Positions 9,136 through 17,172 of a stretch of 35,812 nucleotides of DNA are shown piece after piece (position 1 is the first letter of the stretch; every line of letters starts with the position of its first letter). Made by a program: the position numbers and the translations under genes. The notes under the pieces were generated by a model. The model saw only the letters and a list, made by a program, of their open reading frames with translations, had not been told where the DNA came from and ran no database searches. Source of the DNA: CAYOHG01 sp964465125 (GTDB lineage: Bacteria > Planctomycetota > Phycisphaerae > UBA1845 > Fen-1342); contig CAYXIO010000041.1 in the NCBI GenBank assembly GCA_964465125.1, positions 1-35,812 of the forward strand. The letters run 5' to 3'.

Positions 9136-10689
9136 CTAGTCGAGTCGCTCCGGCCGCTGCAACGGGAACAGCAGCACCTCGCGGATGCTCTCGCTGCCGG
9201 TCAGCAGCATGCACAGCCGGTCGATGCCGATGCCCAGCCCGCCGGCGGGCGGCATGCCGTATTGCAGCGCCTCGACGAAATCCTCGTCCATCACGGCCAT
9301 GGTCTCGTCGCCCTCGCCGCGAAGCTGGGCGCTGAACGTCTCGTGCTGCACCTTCGGGTCGTTCAGCTCGCTGTAGGCATTGCCCATCTCCATGCCGTTG
9401 ATGAAGCACTCGAAACGCAGCGCGTAGTTCGGGTCGCGCGGGCTGCGCTTCGTCAACGGACAAAGCGGCGCCGGGTAGTCGATGACGAACGTCGGGTCGA
9501 CCAGCTTGTCCTCGACGTAGTGCTCGAACAGCGCCGAAACAACCACCGCGTCGTCCGCCTTGGTCGGATCGAGCGAAGTCCGCTTGACGCGGTGCAGCTC
9601 GGCGGCGCGCTCGCGGATCGCGCCGAAATCGTCGATCGGCACGCCCACGTGCTCGGCGAACAGGTCGGCGTAGCGCCGCCGCGGCCAGGGCGTCGAATAG
9701 TCGATTTCCCGGCCGGCGAAGGCGATCTTCGTCGAGCCGATCACCTCGCGCGCGGCGCCGGCGATGATCTCTTCGGTGATCTCCATCATGTCGTGGTAGT
9801 CGCCGTACGCCTGGTAGAGCTCCAGCATCGTAAACTCGGGGTTGTGCCGCGGACTGATGCCCTCGTTGCGGAAGCAGCGCGCGAATTCGTAGACGCGCTC
9901 CAGCCCGCCGACCAGGCAGCGCTTCAGGTACAGCTCCGGCGAAATCCGCAGGTACAGCTTCATGTCCAGCGTGTTGTGGTGCGTCGTGAACGGCCGCGCC
10001 GCGGCGCCGCCGTAGATCGGCTGCAACACCGGCGTCTCGACCTCGATGAAGCCGCGCTTCCGCAGCACGCCGCGGACGTGGTCGATGATGCGTGCCCGGC
10101 GGATGAACTGCTGCTGGCTGTCGGGATTGGCCAGCAGGTCGACGTAGCGCTTGCGGTAGCGCTGCTCGACGTCGGTGAGGCCGTGCCACTTCTCGGGCGG
10201 CGGGCGCACGGCCTTGCTGAGCAGCGTGAAGCGGTCGACCCAAAGCGTCAGCTCGCCGGTTTTGGTGCGGCCGAGCCGGCCTTCGGCGCCGACGATGTCG
10301 CCGAGGTCGAGCGTCTTGGCGACCTGCCAGGCGACCTCGCCGGGGGGAAACGGGGGTGCGTCGGCAGGGTCGGAGTTGCTGGGCGTTGCCGGCTGTGCGC
10401 CTTCCTCGACCGCCTTCTTCGAGAGCGCCCATTGCAGATCGCCGGTCCAGTCGCGCACGGTCATGAAAATCAGTTTGCCGGTGTCGCGGTGAAGCTGGAC
10501 GCGGCCCGCGGCCCGGAAGCGCGCCGCCGGCGTGTCGAGAATCTGGCCCGGATCGGCCGGCGTCCGATCCGCCGCGCCGCGAATCGCGGCGTTGGGCGTG
10601 ATGCCCTGGAAGCGCGCTCCGTAAGGGTCGACGCCCAGGCCGCGGATCTTCTCGAGCTTCTGAATGCGGTCGTGAATCAGGTCGCTCAT
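9136..10689 (-). CDS. lysS: Lysyl-tRNA synthetase, class II
   Basis: Charges tRNA-Lys with lysine in the cytoplasm. 517 residues from ATG 10689 (MSDLIHDRIQKLEKIR), near the usual bacterial length. The OB-fold anticodon-binding domain includes GDIVGAEGRLGRTKTGEL. Class II motif 1 lies around F-I-E-V-E-T-P-V-L-Q-P, motif 2 is R-C-F-R-N-E-G-I-S-P-R-H-N-P-E-F-T (about 265-285), and motif 3 is G-L-G-I-G-I-D-R-L-C-M-L-L-T (about 482-495). An in-frame ATG at 10728 adds 13 residues without family support. No strong ribosome site precedes either start. A loop of about 15 residues rich in Ala/Pro/Asp near residue 105 interrupts the OB fold compared with typical LysRS. The ATPase gene follows 9 bp downstream in the same transcript. 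Confidence 0.96.
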   Translation of the reverse strand: MSDLIHDRIQKLEKIRGLGVDPYGARFQGITPNAAIRGAADRTPADPGQILDTPAARFRAAGRVQLHRDTGKLIFMTVRDWTGDLQWALSKKAVEEGAQPATPSNSDPADAPPFPPGEVAWQVAKTLDLGDIVGAEGRLGRTKTGELTLWVDRFTLLSKAVRPPPEKWHGLTDVEQRYRKRYVDLLANPDSQQQFIRRARIIDHVRGVLRKRGFIEVETPVLQPIYGGAAARPFTTHHNTLDMKLYLRISPELYLKRCLVGGLERVYEFARCFRNEGISPRHNPEFTMLELYQAYGDYHDMMEITEEIIAGAAREVIGSTKIAFAGREIDYSTPWPRRRYADLFAEHVGVPIDDFGAIRERAAELHRVKRTSLDPTKADDAVVVSALFEHYVEDKLVDPTFVIDYPAPLCPLTKRSPRDPNYALRFECFINGMEMGNAYSELNDPKVQHETFSAQLRGEGDETMAVMDEDFVEALQYGMPPAGGLGIGIDRLCMLLTGSESIREVLLFPLQRPERLD

Positions 10690-10811
10690 GGTCGCGGCAT
10701 GATAGGCGATTCGCCGGGCGTACGGCACGTCCGGCGACGGCCTCGCGTGGGCGGCCGGCCGCGGACGTGCAAAGGGGTTGTTTGCGCACCCTCGGCTCGG
10801 CCTTCCCGCGC

Positions 10812-10858
10812 AAAAAGCAGCGGTCCACCGGAGCCCAGGGGCCGGGCTCCGATGGACC
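10812..10858 (-). terminator. Intrinsic terminator of the PEP-CTERM gene
   Basis: On the minus strand a 15-bp stem (arms 10844-10858 and 10822-10836, one T-G wobble, 7-nt loop) is followed five bases later by TTTTT (10812-10816). It lies about 27 bp after the stop codon of the PEP-CTERM gene and is oriented correctly for it. Confidence 0.75.
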
Positions 10859-10885
10859 TTGCCTGTCGCCGTGCGGAACGGCGGG

Positions 10886-11701
10886 TTAGTCGCGCCGGCG
10901 CAGGCCGAGCAGGCCGGCCAGCGTCAGCAGCGCGAGCGTCGAAGGCTCGGGAACCCAGGCCGCGGCCGAGAACGTGCCGCTGCCGGTGAACGGCGACGCG
11001 ATCGTGCCGACCTGCGTTCCGCTGGCGATGTCGAACACGTAGAAGTTGGCCTGCGTCGTGTTCGGGCCGTCGGAGACGTAGTAGGCCAGTCCGCCGTTGA
11101 TCGCCAAGCCGTCGATGTCGGTTTCGCCGGCGGGGTAGGGCGCCTTGAAGGTGGTGATGTCGTTCACGTAGTCCAGCTCGTACAGGCCGCGAACCTGCCC
11201 GCTGGGGGCGGTGTCGCTGAGCCCGTAGAGCGTGCCGCTCGATGCATCCGCGTCGAGGCCGCCAAAGTCGTACGACGAGCTGTAGACGTACTCCTGCGTA
11301 GCCTGGAGCGTGCTCGGGTCGATCGCGTAGACAGCCTCCGTGGAGATGTTACGCGTGCCGTACAGCTTGCCGGCGTAGAAGCCCAGGCCGACGAAGTTGA
11401 CCGACGACGCGCCGAACATCATCGTACCGAGGTTGGTCGGCGTGAGCGTGGCGCCCATGGGCGAGCTATAGAGCGTCGAGCCGTTGTTCCAGTACAGCAG
11501 GTTGGTGCTGGGGTCATACGCCATGCCCCAGGGCTTCGCCTCGCTGGTGGACGACGAGTAGATCGCGGTGGCGGTGCCGTCCGTCGGGTCGACGTTCCAG
11601 ATCGTCGCCGTGCCGGACTGGTCGTTTCCCACGATGAGCTGGGCCTCCGCGACGGCTGTCGCAGCCAGCACCATCAGAGTCGCAAGCAGAATCTGTCGCA
11701 T
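10886..11701 (-). CDS. Secreted PEP-CTERM sorting-domain protein, beta-propeller-like
   Basis: 271 residues from ATG 11701, which is preceded by GGGAGGAG eight bases away; a longer frame to 12010 is unsupported. The signal peptide MRQILLATLMVLAATAVAEA is followed by a mature region with repeated aromatic/Gly/Asp motifs such as L-Y-W-N-N-G-S-T-L-Y, G-K-L-Y-G-T and A-Y-Y-V-S-D-G-P, which look like beta-propeller blades. The C-terminus is a textbook PEP-CTERM tail: V-P-E-P-S-T, a hydrophobic helix ALLTLAGLLGL, and R-R-R-D. Such proteins are sorted by exosortase to the cell surface or extracellular matrix; no exosortase gene is in this window. The gene follows the M23 peptidase on the same strand with a gap of 218 bp and has its own terminator. 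Specific function unknown. Confidence 0.87.
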   Translation of the reverse strand: MRQILLATLMVLAATAVAEAQLIVGNDQSGTATIWNVDPTDGTATAIYSSSTSEAKPWGMAYDPSTNLLYWNNGSTLYSSPMGATLTPTNLGTMMFGASSVNFVGLGFYAGKLYGTRNISTEAVYAIDPSTLQATQEYVYSSSYDFGGLDADASSGTLYGLSDTAPSGQVRGLYELDYVNDITTFKAPYPAGETDIDGLAINGGLAYYVSDGPNTTQANFYVFDIASGTQVGTIASPFTGSGTFSAAAWVPEPSTLALLTLAGLLGLRRRD

Positions 11702-11812
11702 ATCGCTATCTCCTCCCGGTGTTGTGGCGCGTTGGCGCAACCACGAAAGGTCGCGTAACGCCGCCGATAGCAGAAAACGATGCTCGCGCTGCGTGAAGCC
11801 ACGATCCGCGAG

Positions 11813-11829
11813 CGCCCCTGTAAGGGGCG
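11813..11829. repeat. Perfect hairpin between M23 peptidase and PEP-CTERM genes
   Basis: CGCCCCT, a GTA loop and AGGGGCG make a perfect 7-bp stem in the gap after the M23 peptidase stop. Neither flank has a T-tract, so its role (mRNA end, processing site or none) is open. Confidence 0.4.
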
Positions 11830-11919
11830 ATTCTAGTCGATCGCTCGCGCGAACTTCAACGCCAATTGACGTGGGATCGACGCGCATTTCGCGCTCCGCG
11901 GCCGGGGTAGATCGCCAAT

Positions 11920-13527
11920 CTAGGGGCAGGACGATCCAAACCGCACAAGCAGTAGTGAGAGGTCGTCGAGATCCACGTCGTGGTCCCCGTCGAGATCGCC
12001 GTCGGCGCAAGCGACCCCGCTTTGTCCGAAGTGGATGAGCACGATCGAGAGATCGGAAAGGTCGATCAGGCCGTCGTCAGTCAGATCGCCCAGGCAATCC
12101 GGCGGCACGATCGCGCTGGCCTGCACGGACGGTCCCCATGCGTCGCCATCGCCGGGCGTGACATCGCAGGCAACCTCGTCACAGGCAGCCGCGCTGCCGC
12201 GCGGGATCATGTCCGACTGCCCCGCGGTGGTGACGTCTCGAACGATCTGCCCGTTCACCCGCCAGACGTAGTGGTACTGAACCACATCGTAATCCAGGTC
12301 GTCCAGCGTACGCGAAGTCGAGACGCGGCACGCCACGACGTCATTCGAAGTCAGCGCGGCGGGGTCCAGCGACACTCCGATGGGCTCCGGCGGGCGGTTG
12401 AAGTCGGGCGTGCGGGCGGGACGCATTTCGAGCGGGGCGTCGATCATCAACACGCCGTTCATCTCGAGCATCACGTGCCATGTGCCCGTGGTGGTCTGAA
12501 TATCGGGGATGATGTTCAGCGGATAGTGCCACCACGTCAGATACCACTGGTACAGCTCCGTGTTGCCGTAGGGCCATTCCAGCGAGTCGAAGACGATCGT
12601 GCCGTCCGGGCGGCGGAACTTGACGCGCCAGGTGCTGTCGGCTGGGAGCCCCGCGCCCAGCACCCAGAACTCCATGAACGAGTCCGTGATCGCGAGCTGA
12701 CCGTCGCGCGGGAACGGCTCGGGCCACCACGGAAAGGTGCTCAGATCCTCGTGGGTAATGCCGAAATCCCAGAAGTAGTGCGAGCGGTCGATCGGGGTCT
12801 GGGTGCGCCAGCCGCTGGGGCCGGGCCGGCACGCGCCGGCAAACGGCTCGTAGAGCACGTTGTCGCGCGTCAGGCCGAAATGAAGGTGCGGACCGAAGCT
12901 GTACCCGCTGCTCGCGGCCATCGCGATCTGCTGGCCGGCGACGACCGTGTCATTCACGTTGACCAGCACGCTGTTTTTCTTGAGGTGGTAGTAGTACCCA
13001 ACCTGTCCGTCGCCGTGGTCGATGAAGACCAGGTTACCCGGGGTGGTCGAGCCGGCGGTGTTCTCGTCATCCTCACCGTCGGCGGTGACGATGACGACGC
13101 CGTCCTGAGCGGCGAAGACCGGGATGCCGATCCGCTTCTCGGCGAACCAGCGCGGGCCGGCGTCGATGCCCTCGTGCGTGTCGCGGGTGTAGTCGGTGCA
13201 GTCGAAGTCGATCCAGCCGGGCGACGGATCGAGGTCGACAAACGATCCCATGAAGATGTCCTGGTACAGATTGCCGGCGATCGGGAAGAACTGGATCGGC
13301 GCGGGCATGCCACGGCCCGACGGACGCGAGAGCGGGCCGTATTCCGCCTCGTACTGGGCGATCATTTGCCGGCCCCACTCGCGCGTCGCCGGCGTCACGC
13401 AGTCGCCGGGCGGCTGGGGCAGCGGGCGAAGGTCAACCAGTCCGGTCAGCGTCTGGGCGCCAGCGGCGGTGACGATCAGGCTGGTGAACCACCCGGAAAT
13501 CGCGCGCAGCTCCATTGCTCGCAGCAT
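11920..13527 (-). CDS. Secreted M23-family metallopeptidase with C-terminal dockerin-like repeats
   Basis: 535 residues from ATG 13527. An N-terminal signal-like segment (ISGWFTSLIVTAAGA) is followed by a LytM/M23 endopeptidase domain: H118 and D122 in T-H-E-G-I-D-A, H181 in Y-Y-H-L, and the G-P-H-L-H-F-G motif with H214 and H216. H118, D122 and H216 are the expected zinc ligands and H181/H214 the catalytic histidines, so the active site is complete. M23 enzymes cut peptide cross-links in peptidoglycan or other Gly-rich peptides. A beta-rich region with immunoglobulin-like character follows, and the last ~60 residues hold two calcium-loop repeats: G-D-L-T-D-D-G-L-I-D-L-S-D-L and G-D-L-D-G-D-H-D-V-D-L-D-D-L. 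An in-frame start 42 codons earlier would bury the signal peptide. Role in wall or extracellular remodelling is inferred. Confidence 0.88.
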   Translation of the reverse strand: MLRAMELRAISGWFTSLIVTAAGAQTLTGLVDLRPLPQPPGDCVTPATREWGRQMIAQYEAEYGPLSRPSGRGMPAPIQFFPIAGNLYQDIFMGSFVDLDPSPGWIDFDCTDYTRDTHEGIDAGPRWFAEKRIGIPVFAAQDGVVIVTADGEDDENTAGSTTPGNLVFIDHGDGQVGYYYHLKKNSVLVNVNDTVVAGQQIAMAASSGYSFGPHLHFGLTRDNVLYEPFAGACRPGPSGWRTQTPIDRSHYFWDFGITHEDLSTFPWWPEPFPRDGQLAITDSFMEFWVLGAGLPADSTWRVKFRRPDGTIVFDSLEWPYGNTELYQWYLTWWHYPLNIIPDIQTTTGTWHVMLEMNGVLMIDAPLEMRPARTPDFNRPPEPIGVSLDPAALTSNDVVACRVSTSRTLDDLDYDVVQYHYVWRVNGQIVRDVTTAGQSDMIPRGSAAACDEVACDVTPGDGDAWGPSVQASAIVPPDCLGDLTDDGLIDLSDLSIVLIHFGQSGVACADGDLDGDHDVDLDDLSLLLVRFGSSCP

Positions 13528-13821
13528 CTTGGCCCCCGTTACGCTCGTTCTGGAACCCGCCCAGACCGTTAGTCTACAGAGGCGCCCGGGCGGAAAGAAA
13601 GAGCATTCTGAGCCCGGCTCGCGCCTGCGGCGGCGGGTGCCGGGCGGGACCACGGATGCCGACCGCCCGGCTGTGCGAAACCGCGGCGGAAACGTCCGGT
13701 ACTGTGCGCGGGCGATGACGGTCGTTTCGGGCCGTTCAGAACATTCTCAAGGGGGTGGCGGCTGCTCGTTGGGGACCTCCGCCAGGCCGGCCGGTCGCCC
13801 CCTGACCAAGCATGGGCGGTC

Positions 13822-13866
13822 CATGAGAGGTATTTATGGAAAAATGGCATCTCATGATCCTTTTTT
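13822..13866 (+). terminator. Possible terminator-like hairpin with T-tract
   Basis: CATGAGA (13822-13828) pairs with TCTCATG (13850-13856), followed four bases later by TTTTTT (13861-13866), readable on the plus strand. No plus-strand gene ends here, so it would have to stop a non-coding transcript or read-through, or it may be fortuitous. The stem is only seven pairs around a loop of 21. Confidence 0.3.
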
Positions 13867-13870
13867 CACA

Positions 13871-13907
13871 GTCTTGTGGGTTCCAAACGCGGTCTTGTGG
13901 GTATAAT
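13871..13907 (+). promoter_or_regulatory. -10 box with a 21-bp-phased direct repeat, upstream of the SIMPL gene
   Basis: A perfect TATAAT lies at 13902-13907, about 54 bp before the SIMPL-domain start codon. The 11-mer GTCTTGTGGGT occurs at 13871-13881 and again at 13892-13902, exactly 21 bp (two helical turns) apart, with the second copy touching the -10 box. Spacing gives TTGTGG a non-ideal 22-bp separation from the -10. The arrangement suggests a promoter controlled by a protein that binds direct repeats. Confidence 0.45.
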
Positions 13908-13960
13908 GCGGGCGGGCAAGGGGATTCCATCACATCGCCATCGCTCAGGGAGGAGCGATC

Positions 13961-14722
13961 ATGGACTATCGCATCCGCGTTTCCGCGGGCGGCGCCGCCG
14001 CCATCGTCTCTGTGGCCATCGTTGTGAGCATCGTCACCAGCACCGTTGTGGCGGCGCACGCCTACCAGGCCCGCGGCGCCGAGGCCCGCCGCGGCGAGGA
14101 CACGATCACTGTCAAGGGTTCGACTCGCAAGCGCATCACCTCGGACCGGGCGGTCTGGCGAATCTGCGTTCAGTCGGACGACGTCGAGCTGAAGGACGCC
14201 TTCGCGGAGCTGGACGCCGCCGTCACCGGCGTGCGCGAGTTCCTCACGCAGCGCGGCTTTGCGGATGCTGAGCTCGGCATGGCCGCCATTGAGACGACCA
14301 CGCACTATGTGCGAAACGAAAAGGGCGTCGAGACGCGCCAGGTCGCCGGCTATTCGCTCGCGCGTACGCTCGTGATTGGAACCGACGCCGTGCTGCGGGT
14401 CAGCCAGACCGCCGGCGAAGTCACCAAGCTGATCGAGCAGGGATTTCTGGTGATTTCTCAGCGGCCTGAGTACTACTACACGCGGCTTTCCGACCTGAAA
14501 GTCGAGCTGCTCGGAGTTGCGTCGCAGGACGCACGCACCCGCGCGGAACAGATCGCGAACAACACCGGCGCCAGGCTCTCCGGGGTCAGAAGCGCCAGCA
14601 TGGGCGTCCTCCAGATCACCCAGCCCGACTCCACCGACGTGGCTGACTACGGCATCTACGACACCGCGACGATTGAAAAGGACGTGACGGCGGTCGTGCG
14701 GGTGACGTTCGGGATTGAATAG
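13961..14722 (+). CDS. SIMPL-domain (DUF541) exported or membrane-anchored protein
   Basis: 253 residues, starting at ATG 13961 with GGGAGGAG a few bases upstream. Residues about 9-34 form one strong hydrophobic segment (AAAIVSVAIVVSIVTSTVVAA), a signal anchor or uncleaved signal. The remainder is a SIMPL domain: I-T-V-K-G-S-T-R-K-R-I-T-S-D-R-A-V-W at the start, A-G-Y-S-L-A-R-T-L-V-I central strand, and a final T-A-V-V-R-V-T-F. SIMPL proteins form oligomeric periplasmic shells in some bacteria and their function is largely unknown. A promoter-like site with a phased direct repeat lies just upstream. The gene is convergent with the uppP operon. Confidence 0.85.
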   Translation: MDYRIRVSAGGAAAIVSVAIVVSIVTSTVVAAHAYQARGAEARRGEDTITVKGSTRKRITSDRAVWRICVQSDDVELKDAFAELDAAVTGVREFLTQRGFADAELGMAAIETTTHYVRNEKGVETRQVAGYSLARTLVIGTDAVLRVSQTAGEVTKLIEQGFLVISQRPEYYYTRLSDLKVELLGVASQDARTRAEQIANNTGARLSGVRSASMGVLQITQPDSTDVADYGIYDTATIEKDVTAVVRVTFGIE

Positions 14723-14792
14723 GGAAGCACCAAGGCACGGAGGAAGGGAGGGAAGAACAGGCCCGGCGAGGACGGGGGGGCTTCGCCGGCGC

Positions 14793-15608
14793 CTACCTCA
14801 AGTACGCCCAGACGAGCACCGCGCCTCCAAGCAGCACGCGGTAAATCGCGAACACCGTGAATCGGTACCGCCGAACGTATCCCATGAACCCGACCACCAC
14901 GAGCAGCGCGGTGACGAACGCGACCGCCGTCCCGAGCAGCAGCACACTGGCCATCGGCGTGGTGATCTCGTGCCCGTGCTTGAGCAGCCGGTAGCCCGCC
15001 GCCGCGAACATGGTCGGAATCGCCAGGTAGAACGAGAACTCGGTGGCAACCTTTGGCGTCAGGCCGAGCGTCATGCCGCCGAGAATCGTCGCGCCGGCCC
15101 GCGAGACGCCCGGCCAGATGCTGATGACCTGAATCAGCCCGATCAGCGCGGCTTGCTTCAGCGAGACGTCGTCGAGGGTCATCGGCTGGGTGTGTCGAAA
15201 TCGCCGGTCGATCAGCTCCATCACTCCGGCGCCGACGATCAGGGCGGCCGCGGTGGCAATCGGGGCGACAGACCCGCTTTCCAGGTGCCTCTCGACCCAG
15301 TGCTCGAGCAGCAACGCGCCGACAATCGTCGGGATCATGGCCACTGCGAGCTTCACGACGATGTGGTTCTGCCAGTCGCGGCTGACCGGCTTGAATACGC
15401 GCTGCCAAAGATCGCGCCAAAACACCACTACGACGGCCAGGATCGCGCCCAACTGGCTGACGAACAGGAACGCCCGCCAGAGCGGCAACTCCGGATCGAT
15501 ACCCAGCAGCGGCTCGGCGATCAGCATGTGCCCGGTGCTCGAGATCGGAAGGAACTCGCTCAGTCCCTCGATCAGCCCGAGAATGGCGGACTTGATCGCG
15601 TCGTTCAT
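14793..15608 (-). CDS. uppP: Undecaprenyl-diphosphatase UppP (BacA)
   Basis: Membrane phosphatase that removes one phosphate from undecaprenyl diphosphate so the lipid carrier can be reused for peptidoglycan and surface polysaccharide assembly; overexpression gives bacitracin resistance in other bacteria. 271 residues from ATG 15608. The two active-site blocks are both present: E-G-L-S-E-F-L-P-I-S-S-T-G-H (14-27) and P-G-V-S-R-A-G-A-T (usual P-G-x-S-R-S-G-x-T; Ser to Ala at the second serine). About eight hydrophobic segments. The start overlaps the pgpA stop by four bases (ATGA), so this is the last gene of pgsA-pgpA-uppP. Confidence 0.95.
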   Translation of the reverse strand: MNDAIKSAILGLIEGLSEFLPISSTGHMLIAEPLLGIDPELPLWRAFLFVSQLGAILAVVVVFWRDLWQRVFKPVSRDWQNHIVVKLAVAMIPTIVGALLLEHWVERHLESGSVAPIATAAALIVGAGVMELIDRRFRHTQPMTLDDVSLKQAALIGLIQVISIWPGVSRAGATILGGMTLGLTPKVATEFSFYLAIPTMFAAAGYRLLKHGHEITTPMASVLLLGTAVAFVTALLVVVGFMGYVRRYRFTVFAIYRVLLGGAVLVWAYLR

Positions 15609-16156
15609 CGACCCGCTCCCGCCGCGTCGATCCACGCAAGGGCCGGGGTCAGCCGCCAGAGGAATTGGCCGGCGAGATTCGCATACAGCCCCGCGAAAAG
15701 ATCGTCGAGCAGCACGCCCCAGCCCCCTGGAGCACGCTGAATCTGGTACGCCGGCGGCGGCTTGATCACGTCCATCACGCGGAAGAGCACGAACTGAACC
15801 GCCAGCACTGCGATGAGCTCCCGCTGCGGGAACCAGCCCAGCCCCCAGCTCAGTCCGGGCACCGCGATCAGCGCCAGCCATTGACCGGCGAACTCGTCCA
15901 GCACGAACGGCTTGGGATCCTTGCTGCCGTAGCGCGCGATCGCCCAGTTTCCCCAGATCACGCTAAGCACGGAGCTGACGAATACGCCTGGCGCAAGGAC
16001 GTACAGATCGACGGCGCCGGGGCCGCGCAGCGCCGGGGCCGCGAACAGGATCGCGAGAAGAAGGAGCAGCGCCCCGCCGGAACCCCACGTGCCCGACGCG
16101 AAGGGCGCGTGGCCGCAGCCGAAGACGGTGATCGCTGCGGCTCGGACCCGGTCCAT
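15605..16156 (-). CDS. pgpA: Phosphatidylglycerophosphatase A
   Basis: Dephosphorylates phosphatidylglycerol phosphate, the product of the upstream pgsA gene, to phosphatidylglycerol in the inner membrane. 183 residues from ATG 16156. The PgpA signature is visible: G-C-G-H-A-P-F-A-S-G-T-W-G-S, then D-P-K-P-F-V-L-D-E-F-A-G-Q, I-K-P-P-P and G-W-G-V-L-L-D-D-L-F-A-G, the acidic residues being the presumed Mg-binding catalytic site. A TTG at 16171 overlapping the pgsA stop codon (TTGA) could be the real start and would add five residues. Its TGA overlaps the uppP ATG. About four membrane segments. Confidence 0.92.
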   Translation of the reverse strand: MDRVRAAAITVFGCGHAPFASGTWGSGGALLLLLAILFAAPALRGPGAVDLYVLAPGVFVSSVLSVIWGNWAIARYGSKDPKPFVLDEFAGQWLALIAVPGLSWGLGWFPQRELIAVLAVQFVLFRVMDVIKPPPAYQIQRAPGGWGVLLDDLFAGLYANLAGQFLWRLTPALAWIDAAGAGR

Positions 16157-16167
16157 GGCGCTGGGTC

Positions 16168-16881
16168 TCAAGGCGAGGCGCCTCCGGCGGCGCGGGGCGC
16201 GGTCGCGGCGGCGACGTCGGGCCGGGGGGCGGGCGGAACGGGCGCCGGGGTGCTACGGTCCGCGCCGGCCCGGCCGGCGGTTGCGGGACTTCCGAAGAGC
16301 AACTCGCGCGCCCGCAGGAGATATGCGTAGATCGACCAGGCGGAGATCAGCACCGTCAACCAGACGCACGCGACCCGCAGCCAGCCGAGCGTGCCGCGGT
16401 GCCAGGCAAGCACGCCGAGCACGACGCAGACGGTGGCCGACTGGACGAACATCTTGAGCTTGCCGACCCAGTTGGCGGCGAAGGCGCTGCCCTGGGCCTC
16501 GGCGAGGGCCCGAATTGCGGAGACGAGCAGCTCTCGGAAGAGTATCAGAACCGCCATCCACGGGGCGACACCCGATTCGCTGGTACCGATGGCAGGGTCG
16601 ATAAAACCTGGCCCGGCAAGGAAAACGAACGCGCCGCAGACCAGCACTTTGTCCACCACGGGGTCGAACACCCGGCCGAACGCAGTGACCTGGTTCCACG
16701 CCCGCGCGAGCCAGCCATCGACGATGTCCGAGACGGCGGCGGCCAGAAAAATCCAGAACGCGGTCGGGAGAATCCAGCGGGTGGCGGGGCGGGAAGCGGA
16801 ATAGAACGACAGGACCGCAAAAAACACGACGGCCAGGCCGAGACGCACCAGCGTGATCCGGTTGGGAAGGTTGTTCGGCAT
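16168..16881 (-). CDS. pgsA: CDP-diacylglycerol-glycerol-3-phosphate 3-phosphatidyltransferase
   Basis: Makes phosphatidylglycerol phosphate from CDP-diacylglycerol and glycerol 3-phosphate in the inner membrane, the first committed step to phosphatidylglycerol. 237 residues from ATG 16881 (MPNNLPNRITLVRLGL, the normal PgsA opening); an ATG nine codons upstream is less likely. The CDP-alcohol phosphotransferase motif D-G-x2-A-R-x8-G-x3-D-x3-D is complete: D55 G56 A59 R60 G69 D73 D77. The last ~40 residues are a Pro/Ala-rich cytoplasmic tail that most PgsA proteins lack. It heads a three-gene operon with pgpA and uppP in which each gene touches or overlaps the next, so lipid synthesis and carrier recycling are made together. 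Confidence 0.94.
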   Translation of the reverse strand: MPNNLPNRITLVRLGLAVVFFAVLSFYSASRPATRWILPTAFWIFLAAAVSDIVDGWLARAWNQVTAFGRVFDPVVDKVLVCGAFVFLAGPGFIDPAIGTSESGVAPWMAVLILFRELLVSAIRALAEAQGSAFAANWVGKLKMFVQSATVCVVLGVLAWHRGTLGWLRVACVWLTVLISAWSIYAYLLRARELLFGSPATAGRAGADRSTPAPVPPAPRPDVAAATAPRAAGGASP

Positions 16882-17172
16882 GGAAGTGCGATTGTCGGCG
16901 TGCCGCACGTTGAATGCAAGCCGGCGTATTCCTCTCGCGTCCGGGACGGGCAGCGACTAGAATGTCGCGTGGCGAGGCGCTGTCCGCGTCCCACGTTGGG
17001 AGTTTCCGCTCGGAGGCCCGACCGCGGTCCGATTAGATTCGGATCATTCGCCGGCCGGGACAAGACCGAATCGAGCTCACCGTAGCACGCTGCGGGTTGA
17101 GTCCGCGCGCCGGGATTCCCGAAGGCCGTTGGGCAGCGCTTGAAAACCATCGACACGGAGGAAGGTCTCAAC

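Larger units (their letters stand above)
13528..13960. other. 433-bp divergent intergenic region
   Basis: Separates the M23 peptidase (minus) from the SIMPL-domain gene (plus). The first ~280 bp is GC-rich with no supportable gene. From about 13820 it becomes AT-rich and contains the hairpin with T-tract, the spaced 11-bp direct repeat and the -10 box described in separate entries. Confidence 0.5.

Noticed and set aside
8647..10989. 780-codon plus-strand open frame opposite lysS and the ATPase
   Set aside because: Covers two solid minus-strand genes; its composition (Arg/Val/Ala/Asp/His/Gln) is typical of antisense shadows in high-GC DNA.
11813..11829. Hairpin as an intrinsic terminator of the M23 gene
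   Set aside because: No T-tract follows on the minus strand, so only a plain hairpin is reported.
13823..13906. 27-codon frame with a repeated VLWV peptide
   Set aside because: The repetition is a by-product of the DNA direct repeat in the promoter region, and there is no ribosome site.
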